DNA of 41,158 nucleotides from Betaproteobacteria bacterium (lineage in GTDB: Bacteria; Pseudomonadota; Gammaproteobacteria; Burkholderiales; SG8-39), in the NCBI GenBank assembly GCA_016234705.1, contig JACRAS010000218.1, positions 1 to 41,158 on the forward strand, given 5' to 3'. The notes below the pieces were generated by a model. It saw nothing but the letters and a program-made list of their open reading frames with translations, was not told where the DNA came from and made no database searches. A program made the translations under genes and the position numbers. Positions 1 through 10,618 of this stretch are shown piece after piece; position 1 is the first letter of the stretch, and each line of letters begins with the position of its first letter.

Positions 1-2
1 AA

Positions 3-110
3 TGCCGCCGCCGGATTGGCTTGCAGAAGGGGTTGCGCCCCCAGCGCCATCCAGTGCTTGTTGGCAATTTGAAGCTTCGGGGATTGCATCTTGCGAGTAG
101 ACTTCTTCAT
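3..110 (-). CDS. Partial unknown ORF running off the left edge
   Basis: An open frame begins with ATG at 110 on the minus strand and stays open to the window edge, giving 36 codons that start MKKSTRKMQSPKLQIANKHW. The lysine-rich start looks like a genuine N-terminus, but I do not recognise the family. No strong ribosome binding site is visible upstream. Its ATG shares the CATG at 108-111 with the possible ATG of the plus-strand ORF at 109, so at least one of the two starts is probably wrong. The C-terminal part is outside the window. Confidence 0.35.
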   Translation of the reverse strand, partial: MKKSTRKMQSPKLQIANKHWMALGAQPLLQANPAAA

Positions 111-432
111 GGTGGTTGAGCTTTCTTGGTTTCAGGTTGAGTATGTCGAGAACACGCATTATGGGCCCACGACTGCTTCAACCACCAACTCAACCTTCAA
201 CTATGTTCGGGACACCGCCCTGAAGCGGCACGAAGACGGCCACATCCAGCATGGCAGAGAACTGGCGCTACTGGTGAAAGAACGGTTGATGGGTCTGGGC
301 GTTGTACCTTGTGATCAGATGCAAGCCCTCGCGGAAGGCGAGTTCCAACGCCTCTACGGCAATCTCAAGGCTCGCGATCAAGAATACGACGCCAGGACGA
401 ACCATGGGGCGACCCAGGGCACGGTGTTCTGA
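109..432 (+). CDS. DUF922-like putative zinc protease, N-terminally short
   Basis: The C-terminal two thirds resemble DUF922 proteins: the zinc-binding-type motif RHEDGH is followed by a helical stretch with one cysteine (VPCDQMQALAEGEF) and the characteristic end YDARTNHGATQGTVF. Family members usually have a signal peptide and about 60 more residues before the HEDGH motif. Here only about 42 residues precede it and they do not look like the family, so the gene is probably N-terminally truncated or rearranged. A TTG at 91 is in frame and is an alternative start. The ORF ends about 50 bases before an attC-like site (486-570), the layout of an integron gene cassette. Function (secreted or periplasmic peptidase) is inferred from family only. 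Confidence 0.5.
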   Translation: MVVELSWFQVEYVENTHYGPTTASTTNSTFNYVRDTALKRHEDGHIQHGRELALLVKERLMGLGVVPCDQMQALAEGEFQRLYGNLKARDQEYDARTNHGATQGTVF

Positions 433-485
433 GGGACCGTCGTAATAGCCATCATACAACCACAACAATGCTCAACTCCGACCAG

Positions 486-570
486 GCCTAACCAGCCGTT
501 GCGCCCGGGTCGCCAGCACCGCGCCAGTGGACATTCACGCACTGGCCCGCGGCAGAGCACGACGTTAGCT
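486..570 (+). repeat. Candidate attC-like site (cassette end)
   Basis: GCCTAAC at 486-492 fits the integron R'' core RYYYAAC, and GTTAGCT at 564-570 fits the R' core GTTRRRY with one mismatch. The 85-base span encloses a strong imperfect hairpin (CCGCGCCAGTG pairing with CACTGGCCCGCGG around 518-552). The outer L box pairing is weak, so this is the less certain of the two sites. Confidence 0.4.
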
Positions 571-629
571 CGCGCCGGAGCGTGCGTGGTGTATCATTTG
601 CAGACGTGGCTATGGGAGGTGTCCACATC

Positions 630-857
630 ATGTCCGAGCTAGACGTTGTAAAAGAGCAAATTGCCTATCTCAAAGTCTGGCTGGGAATTCTTGTGGTAAC
701 CGATATCAGCGTCTTCGGGTGGCTCATTTCTAATCTCGGCACTGCGACGGCAATTCTTCTCTGGGCCGCTGTCGTTGCCGTTGTATCCCTAACCGCTGGA
801 ATCTTCCTACTCCATCGGCGGATCGAGCGTCACATTGACTCATTGAGAGGGCTATAG
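630..857 (+). CDS. Small two-helix membrane protein
   Basis: 75 residues from ATG 630 (an in-frame ATG at 582 would add 16 non-hydrophobic residues). It begins MSELDVVKEQIAYLKVWLGI and carries two hydrophobic segments at about residues 15-34 and 40-60, ending in a charged tail (HRRIERHIDSLRGL). The arrangement suggests a short cytoplasmic amphipathic start, a helical hairpin in the inner membrane and a charged C-terminus. I recognise the general type as a conserved small hypothetical protein but know no function. The next ORF starts 2 bases after its stop, so the two are probably translationally coupled. It lies between two attC-like sites. Confidence 0.55.
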   Translation: MSELDVVKEQIAYLKVWLGILVVTDISVFGWLISNLGTATAILLWAAVVAVVSLTAGIFLLHRRIERHIDSLRGL

Positions 858-859
858 CT

Positions 860-955
860 ATGGACATCATCGTCGCTGCGTTGCTGGTTATCGTCGTACT
901 CGTCTTCGTAGGCATAGCAATTGACGCTGCTCACCATCCGAAAGGGCGCGGCTAA
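860..955 (+). CDS. 31-residue single-helix membrane peptide
   Basis: ATG at 860 follows the TAG of the upstream gene by two bases. The peptide MDIIVAALLVIVVLVFVGIA is almost wholly hydrophobic and is followed by a short polar tail (IDAAHHPKGRG). It is too short for usual ORF cutoffs. Tight coupling to the two-helix protein suggests that the two products act together in the membrane. Small single-helix peptides of this kind occur as subunits of membrane complexes or as toxins; nothing in the sequence decides between these. Confidence 0.45.
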   Translation: MDIIVAALLVIVVLVFVGIAIDAAHHPKGRG

Positions 956-962
956 CCGCGCG

Positions 963-1187
963 ATGGGCCATACGAGGAGTTTCGGCTGTTTGCCGATCGA
1001 GGGCGTGCCTTCGTACGTCGAATCACGCGCGCTTTCGAGCGGAATGGAATCGCAATTCGTCGTCTTCGTCTTGAAGGAACTCGCGCACCGCGCGCGTTGG
1101 ATTGTTGCGCAGTTGCCGCCGACCGATGCAGAGCTTGATTTTCTCGCTACGGGCAAATTGCCGGGGCAAGAAGAAGATACGAAGTGA
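963..1187 (+). CDS. Hypothetical cassette ORF
   Basis: 74 residues from ATG 963; a TTG at 921 in the same frame is possible but overlaps the membrane peptide. The product is soluble and starts MGHTRSFGCLPIEG, with a central stretch FVVFVLKELAHRARWIVAQL and an acidic end. I do not recognise it. It stops 7 bases before the attC-like site at 1195, as the last gene of a cassette often does. There is no clear ribosome binding site. Confidence 0.35.
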   Translation: MGHTRSFGCLPIEGVPSYVESRALSSGMESQFVVFVLKELAHRARWIVAQLPPTDAELDFLATGKLPGQEEDTK

Positions 1188-1194
1188 GAGTGCT

Positions 1195-1259
1195 GTCTAA
1201 CTCGCTTGCACGCGGACGCGCGCAACAGCGGCGAACGCGGGTCAACGCGGACGTTGGGC
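1195..1259 (+). repeat. Probable integron attC recombination site
   Basis: GTCTAAC at 1195-1201 matches the R'' core RYYYAAC exactly, and GTTGGGC at 1253-1259 matches the R' core GTTRRRY exactly. Between them, TTGCACGCGGACGC and the reverse complement of the right half (TTGACCCGCGTTCGC) pair imperfectly, as L'' and L' boxes do. The 65-base length is in the usual range. Orientation agrees with plus-strand cassette genes to the left, so an integrase, if present, would be to the left outside the window. Confidence 0.6.
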
Positions 1260-1283
1260 AACGGGAAGCCGTGGTGCGGGTAA

Positions 1284-1436
1284 TTAGCTTGCCGGCCAAG
1301 AATCGGAATGCGGTTTGTCCGGCAGCAGCATGGCGAGGCGTCCTTCGTGCACCGACAGCTCGCACCAGTCGAGCTCCGGCGTGCAGGCTGCGAGCGCGGC
1401 ACAGAAAACAACAAGGCTCAGCGCGCCGGCGCGCAA
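1284..1436 (-). pseudogene. 3'-truncated lipoprotein gene
   Basis: Reading from a TTG at 1436 gives MRAGALSLVVFCAALAAC, a lipoprotein signal with lipobox LAAC, then TPELDWCELSVHEGRLAMLL before the frame ends at a TAA (1284-1286). The mature start resembles a proteobacterial lipoprotein type with an LDWxE...LLPxKP opening that normally continues well past 100 residues, so only the 5' part survives. The TTG is the only plausible start after the in-frame stop upstream. It lies 13 bases after the ridA-like gene, in line with an operon. The break falls within about 50 bases of the attC-like site, suggesting that the cassette region replaced its 3' end. Confidence 0.5.
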
Positions 1437-1449
1437 TTTCGATACCGCG

Positions 1450-1797
1450 CTACTTCGCCGCGATCACCGCAATCTCGACCAGCATGTCGGCGCTCGCAAG
1501 CTTGGCCTCGACGCAGGCGCGCGCTGGCAGGTTGTTCGCATCGACCCAGGCGAGCCAGGCCAGGTTCATTTCCTCGCGCGTGCGCATGTCGGCGAGCCAG
1601 ATTTGCGCCGAGACGATCTTGGACTTGTGGCTGCCCGCCAGCGCGAGCAGCGCGTCGATCCGGCCGAGGATCTCCTCCGTCTGCGCCTTGACCGAAGCCG
1701 GGCGCTTGTCGGCGACGGTGCCGCTGACATAGACCATGCCGTTCGCTTCGACGGCGCCGGAAAGGATCTTTGCGGGTTGGTGGCGGACGATGCTCAT
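1450..1797 (-). CDS. RidA-family (YjgF/UK114) protein
   Basis: 115 residues, a full-length single Rid domain. Family members form trimers; RidA itself hydrolyses reactive enamine/imine intermediates released by PLP enzymes. Recognisable parts are the N-terminal strand VYVSGTVAD, the central QTEEILGRIDALLALAG helix and the C-terminal PARACVEAKLASADMLVEI. In that segment the arginine before the cysteine matches the conserved arginine that binds the substrate carboxylate. AGGAG precedes the ATG. It lies 15 bases downstream of metH on the same strand, probably in one transcript. Its exact subgroup and substrate are not evident. Confidence 0.85.
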   Translation of the reverse strand: MSIVRHQPAKILSGAVEANGMVYVSGTVADKRPASVKAQTEEILGRIDALLALAGSHKSKIVSAQIWLADMRTREEMNLAWLAWVDANNLPARACVEAKLASADMLVEIAVIAAK

Positions 1798-1812
1798 CTG
1801 TAATTTCTCCTG

Positions 1813-5543
<3,731 letters not shown>

Positions 5544-5544
<1 letters not shown>

Positions 5545-5555
5545 TTCACGTGAAA
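5544..5555. repeat. Perfect 12-bp palindrome overlapping the metH start
   Basis: TTTCACGTGAAA is perfectly self-complementary and runs from the last base of the plus-strand CAT of the metH start codon into its leader. It takes the place of a ribosome binding site, since no strong Shine-Dalgarno is visible. It could be an operator, a translation-blocking stem, or chance. Confidence 0.3.
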
Positions 5556-5564
5556 CCGGCAAAT

Positions 5565-5597
5565 AAAAAAACCCGCCCTGCCAGCCAGGTACGGGTT
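5565..5597 (-). terminator. Intrinsic terminator in the metH leader (candidate attenuator)
   Basis: On the minus strand AACCCG (5597-5592) pairs with CGGGTT (5575-5570), with an inner CCTG/CAGG pairing, followed by a run of T (5571-5565). The T run ends only about 20 bases before the metH ATG, and no minus-strand gene lies upstream for it to terminate. It therefore most likely acts on the metH transcript itself. Confidence 0.6.
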
Positions 5598-5629
5598 GCC
5601 TCGCTTTAGCAGTATTTGTTTTTCGTCCG

Positions 5630-5644
5630 GCCGCAACCGGCGGC
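5630..5644 (-). promoter_or_regulatory. metH leader hairpin with loop complementary to the terminator arm
   Basis: On the minus strand GCCGC and GCGGC enclose the loop CGGTT. The GGTTGC of this element is complementary to GCAACC, which includes the first arm of the terminator at 5592-5599. The two pairings exclude each other, which is the usual logic of an antiterminator. No known riboswitch consensus was recognised. Confidence 0.35.
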
Positions 5645-5679
5645 GCCCGCAATCTGACATCAAATCGGCGCAGTGGCGG

Positions 5680-5709
5680 ATTCTAGCGCGCGTACGCGCT
5701 CCTTGTCCA
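5680..5709 (-). promoter_or_regulatory. Probable sigma-70 promoter of metH
   Basis: On the minus strand TGGACA (5709-5704) and TAGAAT (5685-5680) are separated by 18 bases, close to the consensus. Transcription would start near 5673 and give a leader of roughly 130 nt before metH. Confidence 0.5.
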
Positions 5710-5750
5710 CCGGCGCAGATATTGCATTCGCCGCTGGCGCGGGGAGGCCT

Positions 5751-5756
5751 TATACT
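5751..5756 (+). promoter_or_regulatory. Possible -10 element for the rhodanese gene
   Basis: TATACT lies 29 bases before the ATG at 5785 on the plus strand. No convincing -35 hexamer is found at the right distance. Confidence 0.3.
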
Positions 5757-5784
5757 ACGCATTTTGGCAGCGAAGCCCAACACC

Positions 5785-6171
5785 ATGCAGCACCTGACCC
5801 CCAAAGAAACCTACGAATTCCTGCACCGGAATCCAAGCGCGATATTCATCGACTGCCGCAGCGAAATGGAATTCCTGTTCGTCGGTCACCCGACGGGTGC
5901 GATCATGATTCCCTGGAACGACGGCCCCGACTGGGAAGTGAACCCGCATTTCGTCGGCCACGTGAAAAAGGCGGCGAGCGTGGACCGCCCGCTGGTGCTC
6001 ATCTGCCGCAGCGGCAACCGCTCGCTGGACGCGGGCGCGGCGCTGGAAAAAGCCGGTTTCACTCAGGTGTACAACGTGTTGCACGGCTTCGAGGGCGAAC
6101 TGAACGAACACCACCAGCGCAACTCGATGACCGGCTGGCGTCACGACGGCCTGCCTTGGGAGCAATGCTGA
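5785..6171 (+). CDS. Single-domain rhodanese-like sulfurtransferase
   Basis: 128 residues forming one rhodanese domain. The active-site loop CRSGNRS holds the catalytic cysteine that carries a persulfide; the upstream CRSEMEF with IDCR is the usual CH2A-type segment. It probably acts in the cytoplasm, since there is no signal peptide. The ATG at 5785 was preferred because earlier in-frame codons read through the divergent metH promoter region. It is divergent from metH and about 60 bases before an MFS transporter gene on the same strand. The sulfur donor and acceptor cannot be told from sequence. Confidence 0.9.
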   Translation: MQHLTPKETYEFLHRNPSAIFIDCRSEMEFLFVGHPTGAIMIPWNDGPDWEVNPHFVGHVKKAASVDRPLVLICRSGNRSLDAGAALEKAGFTQVYNVLHGFEGELNEHHQRNSMTGWRHDGLPWEQC

Positions 6172-6229
6172 CAAGCGTGGCGCCGGGATGATCCGGCTCC
6201 GCGCCGGGTCGGAGCGGAATCCTGCATAA

Positions 6230-7522
6230 GTGCCCAAAGTAAATTTACATGAGCGAGCCTATCCGCCGCTGCGCCTTGCCTTTGCGATGTGGGGCCTGGG
6301 CGCGGCTTTCTACCTGATCGGTTTTTACCAGCGTGTCGCTCCGGCGGTGATCACGCGCGAGCTGATGAGCGAATTCGCGCTCGGGGCGGCGGCGCTGGGC
6401 AATCTTGCCGCGTTTTACTACTACAGCTATGTGGCGATGCAGATTCCGGCGGGCGTGCTCGCCGATCGGTGGGGGTCGCGGCGGGTGCTTGCCGCCGGCG
6501 CGGCGATCGCGGCGGCGGGCACCCTGCTGTTTGCGCTCGCGCCCGGATACGCTGCCGCGGCCCTGGGCCGGCTGTTGATCGGCGGCGCGGTGGGCGTGGC
6601 CTTCGTCGCCATGCTCAAGCTCGCCGGCCACTGGTTCGCGCCGACACGCTTCGCCATGCTCTCCGGCCTCGCCCTGGCCTGCGGGATCCTCGGTGCGGTT
6701 TCGGCCGGCGTGCCGCTGCGGCTGCTGGTCGACGCCTTCGGCTGGCGCAACGTGCTTGGCGTCTCCGCCGCGGTGACGGGGTTGTTGGCTATGGTCATCT
6801 GGCTGGCGGTACGCGACGACCCCGCCGAGCGCGGTTTCGCAAGCTACGCGCCGGCGCCGCCGGCCCGGCACGCTCCGATACTGGACAGCATCAGGCAAGC
6901 CTTCGCCGCCCGCAATGTCTGGCTGGTGTTCCTGATCTCAGGCGCGGTTTCGGGGCCGGCCCTCACCTTCGGCGGCCTATGGGGCGTGCCCTTTCTGAGC
7001 ACCCACTACGGGCTTACCACGTCGCAGGCCTCCATGATTACCTCGCTCCTGCTCGTTTGCTGGGCGGTGGCGGGGCCGATTGTGGGCGCGCTCTCCGACC
7101 GCCTGCGCCGGCGCAAGCCGCTGTATGCCCTCGGCGCCGTGCTGGCCGCTGCCGGATGGTGCTTCGTGCTGCTGGTGCCGGGCCTGCCCTTGCCCCTGCT
7201 GGTCGCCTTGCTCGGGTTCATCGGTTGCGCTTCATCTGCGGTATTGGTGGGCTTCGCCATCGTCAAGGAATCGGCGCCGGCCGCGCTGGCCGGCACTGCC
7301 GGCGGCGTCGCCAACATGGGCAATATGCTGGGCGGCATGATCATGCAGCCGGCGGTCGGTTGGGTGCTGGACCGGCGCTGGGCCGGGACGTTCGCAAACG
7401 GTGTCCGCGTCTACGATTTCGACGCCTACCGCGCCGGTTTCACGCTGATGCTCGCCTGGCTCGCAGCCGCGCTCGTTCTACTCGTGTTCGTGCGCGAAAC
7501 CCATTGCCGCCAAACACAGTGA
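6230..7522 (+). CDS. MFS transporter
   Basis: 430 residues with about 12 hydrophobic segments. The loop between helices 2 and 3 carries the MFS signature A as GVLADRWGSRRVL, and a related motif GALSDRLRRRKPLY appears at the start of the second half. Helix 1 holds GFYQRVAPAVITREL, typical of the anion/sugar-phosphate-like branch of the superfamily (inference). The start is GTG at 6230 because no ATG exists before the first transmembrane helix; the ribosome binding site is weak. Substrate unknown. It follows the rhodanese gene on the same strand and is convergent with the aromatic cluster, which could be a functional neighbour but does not share a transcript. Confidence 0.88.
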   Translation: MPKVNLHERAYPPLRLAFAMWGLGAAFYLIGFYQRVAPAVITRELMSEFALGAAALGNLAAFYYYSYVAMQIPAGVLADRWGSRRVLAAGAAIAAAGTLLFALAPGYAAAALGRLLIGGAVGVAFVAMLKLAGHWFAPTRFAMLSGLALACGILGAVSAGVPLRLLVDAFGWRNVLGVSAAVTGLLAMVIWLAVRDDPAERGFASYAPAPPARHAPILDSIRQAFAARNVWLVFLISGAVSGPALTFGGLWGVPFLSTHYGLTTSQASMITSLLLVCWAVAGPIVGALSDRLRRRKPLYALGAVLAAAGWCFVLLVPGLPLPLLVALLGFIGCASSAVLVGFAIVKESAPAALAGTAGGVANMGNMLGGMIMQPAVGWVLDRRWAGTFANGVRVYDFDAYRAGFTLMLAWLAAALVLLVFVRETHCRQTQ

Positions 7523-7634
7523 CGGACCGAAGTCGGTACCAGCGTACATTGCGGCAACGCGATCGAGCGCGTCAGCGCCACGGCACGCAGGATTGCTGTT
7601 TTGTCGTTCTGCAATTCCCTGCCGATAGCCGTGT

Positions 7635-8465
7635 TCACCGGCGCCACACGGCGATATTAGCGTTTCCGCTGCCCGATGACTGGGCGTAACCGCCGAACTG
7701 CTCCCCCGCGAGCTTCGCCCCGTCTGCGGCGAACCCCTGCAGCGCGCCCAGCATGGCGGCCAAGGGCCTGCCGTTCATTTCCGCCACCGCCGCCCGGCTG
7801 TATTCCGGAAACCACGCAATCGCATCGGCTAGCGCACCTTTCTTCAGTTGATCGATGAAGCGCCGGTCCAGCGCTTCGCGCTCGGGCGTAGGCCTCAAAT
7901 GACGGCCGCGCACCAGGTCGTGACTAAAGGCGGAACTCGCAAGGAACACGACGCGCCGGCCCAGCCGCTTCGCCGTCGTATGCACGGCTCGGCCCGCCGT
8001 CATGCACTCGGCATGATCCGACAGGATTACCGTGGGCATCTGAACCACCGGCACTTCCGCGTCCGGGTCCAGATGCAACAGCGGCACCAGACTGCCGTAG
8101 TCCCAGGTGTAGTGCGGCGTATCGTTACGGCCGCACGGAAGGCCTAGCTCCTGCCATTCTCCTACCAGAGCCGACGCAAACTCGCTGTCGCCCTTGCGCC
8201 TATAGGGTATGCCCGGGATCAGATCGGGCGCCTCGTTGGCCACGCACATCCCTTCGTGCACGCTCTGGCAGGTCGCGTACCAGCCAAAGGTGCAGATCCA
8301 GTGCGCCGAGTTGACCACGAACAGATCGGGTTTCAGTTCGCGCAACGCGCGGCCCAGCGCACGCTCCCCTTCGACCAGGGTAAGCTGGAATTCCGGCGTG
8401 TTTTTCGCCAGGCCGAGCGTCGGCAGGTGAGCGACGACGGCGGCGGCAATGATCCCTGGGTTCAT
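7635..8465 (-). CDS. LigB-type class III extradiol dioxygenase
   Basis: 276 residues from ATG 8465; the frame is open further upstream but the family start is MNPGIIAAAVVAHLPTLG. Class III extradiol dioxygenases cleave catecholic or aminophenolic rings with a non-heme iron. Two likely iron-ligand histidines are visible, H13 in VVAHLP and H55 in VNSAHW, and a later SAFSHDLVRGRH supplies the usual acid-base histidine. The end of the protein is glycine/serine-rich. The upstream partner gene ends 13 bases before it, so the two are probably co-translated. The substrate is unknown: it could be a protocatechuate-, homoprotocatechuate- or aminophenol-type enzyme. There is no separate LigA-like small subunit next to it. 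Confidence 0.8.
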   Translation of the reverse strand: MNPGIIAAAVVAHLPTLGLAKNTPEFQLTLVEGERALGRALRELKPDLFVVNSAHWICTFGWYATCQSVHEGMCVANEAPDLIPGIPYRRKGDSEFASALVGEWQELGLPCGRNDTPHYTWDYGSLVPLLHLDPDAEVPVVQMPTVILSDHAECMTAGRAVHTTAKRLGRRVVFLASSAFSHDLVRGRHLRPTPEREALDRRFIDQLKKGALADAIAWFPEYSRAAVAEMNGRPLAAMLGALQGFAADGAKLAGEQFGGYAQSSGSGNANIAVWRR

Positions 8466-8478
8466 CGGGTGTCCGCGC

Positions 8479-8925
8479 TCAAGCAGGCTTCGCCCCGGCC
8501 TCGCGCTTGGCCAGGTTGGCAAGGATCTCCGCGCCACGGTTGGCTGCCGGAAGGCCGCGAAAAAGAAAGCAAAGACTGATCACCGCCTGCAACTCCTCCC
8601 AGTTGGCGCCGGCCCGCCGCGCCGCGATCGCGTGCAGCGCGGCGGCATCGCTCAGATCCATCAGGAGCATGCCGAACAGCATCAGTTGGGCGGTTTTCAC
8701 GTCGAAGCACTTGGGGTACATACCGTGCTCGCGGATGCGCTCCTGCAAATCCAGCATCTGCGGGTCCAGCGCGCCGGTGACATTGAGCCGCGCCTCTATG
8801 CGCGGGGGGACAAAGCCGATCAACTCCTGATAGATCGCGGCGCGCTGCGCCAGCGTCTGTTTTTCGTCGGCGTATTCGCCCATCGCAGCCTGTACGGCCT
8901 TGGTATCTATGCGTGGCGGCAGCAT
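8479..8925 (-). CDS. Carboxymuconolactone decarboxylase-like (AhpD-fold) protein
   Basis: 148 residues from ATG 8925, chosen because GGGAGG stands four bases upstream; the open frame continues but looks non-coding. The helical pattern and the motif GANWEELQAVISLCFLFRG with GLPAANRGAEIL match the carboxymuconolactone decarboxylase/AhpD-like family. The CxxC redox pair of true AhpD is absent: only one cysteine is present in this motif, so a decarboxylase or ring-lactone role, or a structural role, fits better than peroxidase. It lies directly before the LigB-type dioxygenase, which suggests action on the same aromatic compound or its cleavage product. Confidence 0.7.
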   Translation of the reverse strand: MLPPRIDTKAVQAAMGEYADEKQTLAQRAAIYQELIGFVPPRIEARLNVTGALDPQMLDLQERIREHGMYPKCFDVKTAQLMLFGMLLMDLSDAAALHAIAARRAGANWEELQAVISLCFLFRGLPAANRGAEILANLAKREAGAKPA

Positions 8926-9126
8926 GAGCCTCCCGGCAAAAAATTCATGTGAAAGAATACCTGCAGGCGGCGTTGCTGCGCTCGGAGCGCCCGCCGCCCG
9001 CAAGAAATCCACCTGCTGCATTTCCCGACCGGGCCGCGGATCCCGCGGACGCCCCAATCGAGAAAAGCGCGAAGATACCATATCCTGCCGTTGGCACCCG
9101 CCGCGCGAAGCCACGCGGAAGAAGAC

Positions 9127-10599
9127 TCATGCCGCGCCGCCGAGATACTGTTGTTTGAGTTTGCCCCGCTGCAGCTTGCCGGTGGCGGTGAGCGGCAGCT
9201 CGCTCACCCATTTCACCAATCGCGGGCGCTTGAGTTTCGGCAATGCCGCAATGCCCGCGTCGAGATGCTCGCGCGCTTGCGTCTCATGCCCCTCAGCCGC
9301 AACCACGAACAAGGCGATCGAGACCAGGCCCTCGGCATTTTCGAAGCCTACCGCAGCCAGGCCCTCGACGCAGCCGGCGCTTGCCGCGAGCAGCGCTTGC
9401 TCGACGTCCAGGATGCTCACCCACTGCCCCGAAATTTTCAGCATGTCATCGTCGCGCCCGCAATACGCCACGCTGCCGTCGTCGCGCCGCCGGAACAGGT
9501 CTCCCGGGGAAAAACAACCGTCGGCGAAGCTGTCGCGCTCTGCCTCCGGACGCTGCCAGTAACCGAGCGCGGTCGAGGGATGCCGCAGCCACAGCCGTCT
9601 CGGTGCCGCGCCATCGTTGCCCTCGCGCATGCGGTATTCGAGCCGCGGGCATGGTTTGAGCAGCGCGCTGTCGTCGTCGCAGTAGAACATCAGGGCCACG
9701 GTTTCCGTGGCGCCATAGCCCGAAACCGGCGCCACCCCCGTTGCTTCGCGCCACTCTCGCCGTACTGCCGCGGGGAGGGCTTCGCCCGCCGACACATAGT
9801 GCCGCACGCCGGCCGCGCGCAGCCGCGCCGCCACACCGGCCCGCAACATCTTGAGGTAGAGCGTGGGCACCGAAAACAGCGCCGTTGGCCGATGTCGCTC
9901 GACCACCTCCGCCACCCGCTCGGCAGTGGGCCATTCGCCATCGAGCACGACCGTGGCGCCCAGGCGCAAGCCTGCGCAAAGGCTGTTGCCGAGCGCGTAG
10001 GCGAAAAACAGTTTGGACGAGGCGTAGATGCGATCCTGCGCGCCGAGTCCAAGGATATCGCGCGCGAAATCGGCGCCGGCAATCACGCTGCGCTGCGCGT
10101 GCATGACCGCCTTGGGCGCGCCGGTGGTGCCCGAAGTGTAGATCCACATCGCCGTGGCTTGTTCCGGCAATTCGGCCGCGGGGGCGGCGGCCGCCGCCGC
10201 CAGGTGCTCGCTCCACTCCGCTTCGATGACCAATTGCGGCGGGTCGGCGATGTTCGCGAGCAGCCGTTCCAGCAGGGCGCGCGAACTTTCGTTGCACCAG
10301 ATGAAACGCGCGCCGGACTCCGACAGCACCACCGTCAGTTCGCGTTCGAACAACCGCGAGTTGAGGCCGACGGCGACACCTCCCGCCCAGATCGTGCCGA
10401 GGTAGGCGATGATCCAGGCGATGCTGTCCGGTGCGAACACCAGCACACGCTCCCCCTGCTCCAGGCCGCGCGCGCGCCAGGCGCCGGCGGCCCGCCCTAC
10501 CGCGGCGCGCAACTCGTCATAGTTCAAGCGCTCCGCGCCGCATTCCAACGCGGGCGCGCCGGCTTGCCCGGTGGCGAGTAAATAAGCGGCGGCGTTCAT
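9127..10599 (-). CDS. Aryl-CoA ligase-like AMP-forming synthetase
   Basis: 490 residues of the acyl-adenylate superfamily, close to benzoate-CoA ligases in layout. Visible are the phosphate loop YTSGTTGAPKAVMH (about 165), the adenine motif GYGATETV, the hinge with YCGRDDDMLKISGQWVS, and the C-terminal LTATGKLQR whose lysine catalyses adenylation. The expected reaction is ATP-dependent CoA activation of an aromatic or short organic acid in the cytoplasm. It begins 19 bases after the fumarylpyruvate-hydrolase-like gene. About 200 bases without a recognisable gene separate its stop from the next gene of the cluster. Candidate substrates (benzoate, salicylate, aminobenzoate) are inference from neighbours. 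Confidence 0.82.
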   Translation of the reverse strand: MNAAAYLLATGQAGAPALECGAERLNYDELRAAVGRAAGAWRARGLEQGERVLVFAPDSIAWIIAYLGTIWAGGVAVGLNSRLFERELTVVLSESGARFIWCNESSRALLERLLANIADPPQLVIEAEWSEHLAAAAAAPAAELPEQATAMWIYTSGTTGAPKAVMHAQRSVIAGADFARDILGLGAQDRIYASSKLFFAYALGNSLCAGLRLGATVVLDGEWPTAERVAEVVERHRPTALFSVPTLYLKMLRAGVAARLRAAGVRHYVSAGEALPAAVRREWREATGVAPVSGYGATETVALMFYCDDDSALLKPCPRLEYRMREGNDGAAPRRLWLRHPSTALGYWQRPEAERDSFADGCFSPGDLFRRRDDGSVAYCGRDDDMLKISGQWVSILDVEQALLAASAGCVEGLAAVGFENAEGLVSIALFVVAAEGHETQAREHLDAGIAALPKLKRPRLVKWVSELPLTATGKLQRGKLKQQYLGGAA

Positions 10600-10618
10600 C
10601 TGGCGCGGCGAAATGCGT

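Noticed and set aside
111..195. GTTGAG/CTCAAC inverted strings as an attI or attC site
   Set aside because: The GTTRRRY-like strings come before the RYYYAAC-like strings, the wrong order, and the repeats are part of a low-complexity stretch.
5600..5720. Cobalamin, SAH or SAM riboswitch of a known class before metH
   Set aside because: A GCCACTG string is present, but the rest of the B12 box and the SAH or SAM cores could not be found. Kept only as an unclassified leader.
9091..10581. 496-codon open frame opposite the aryl-CoA ligase
   Set aside because: The minus-strand product has every motif of the AMP-forming family; the plus frame has none.
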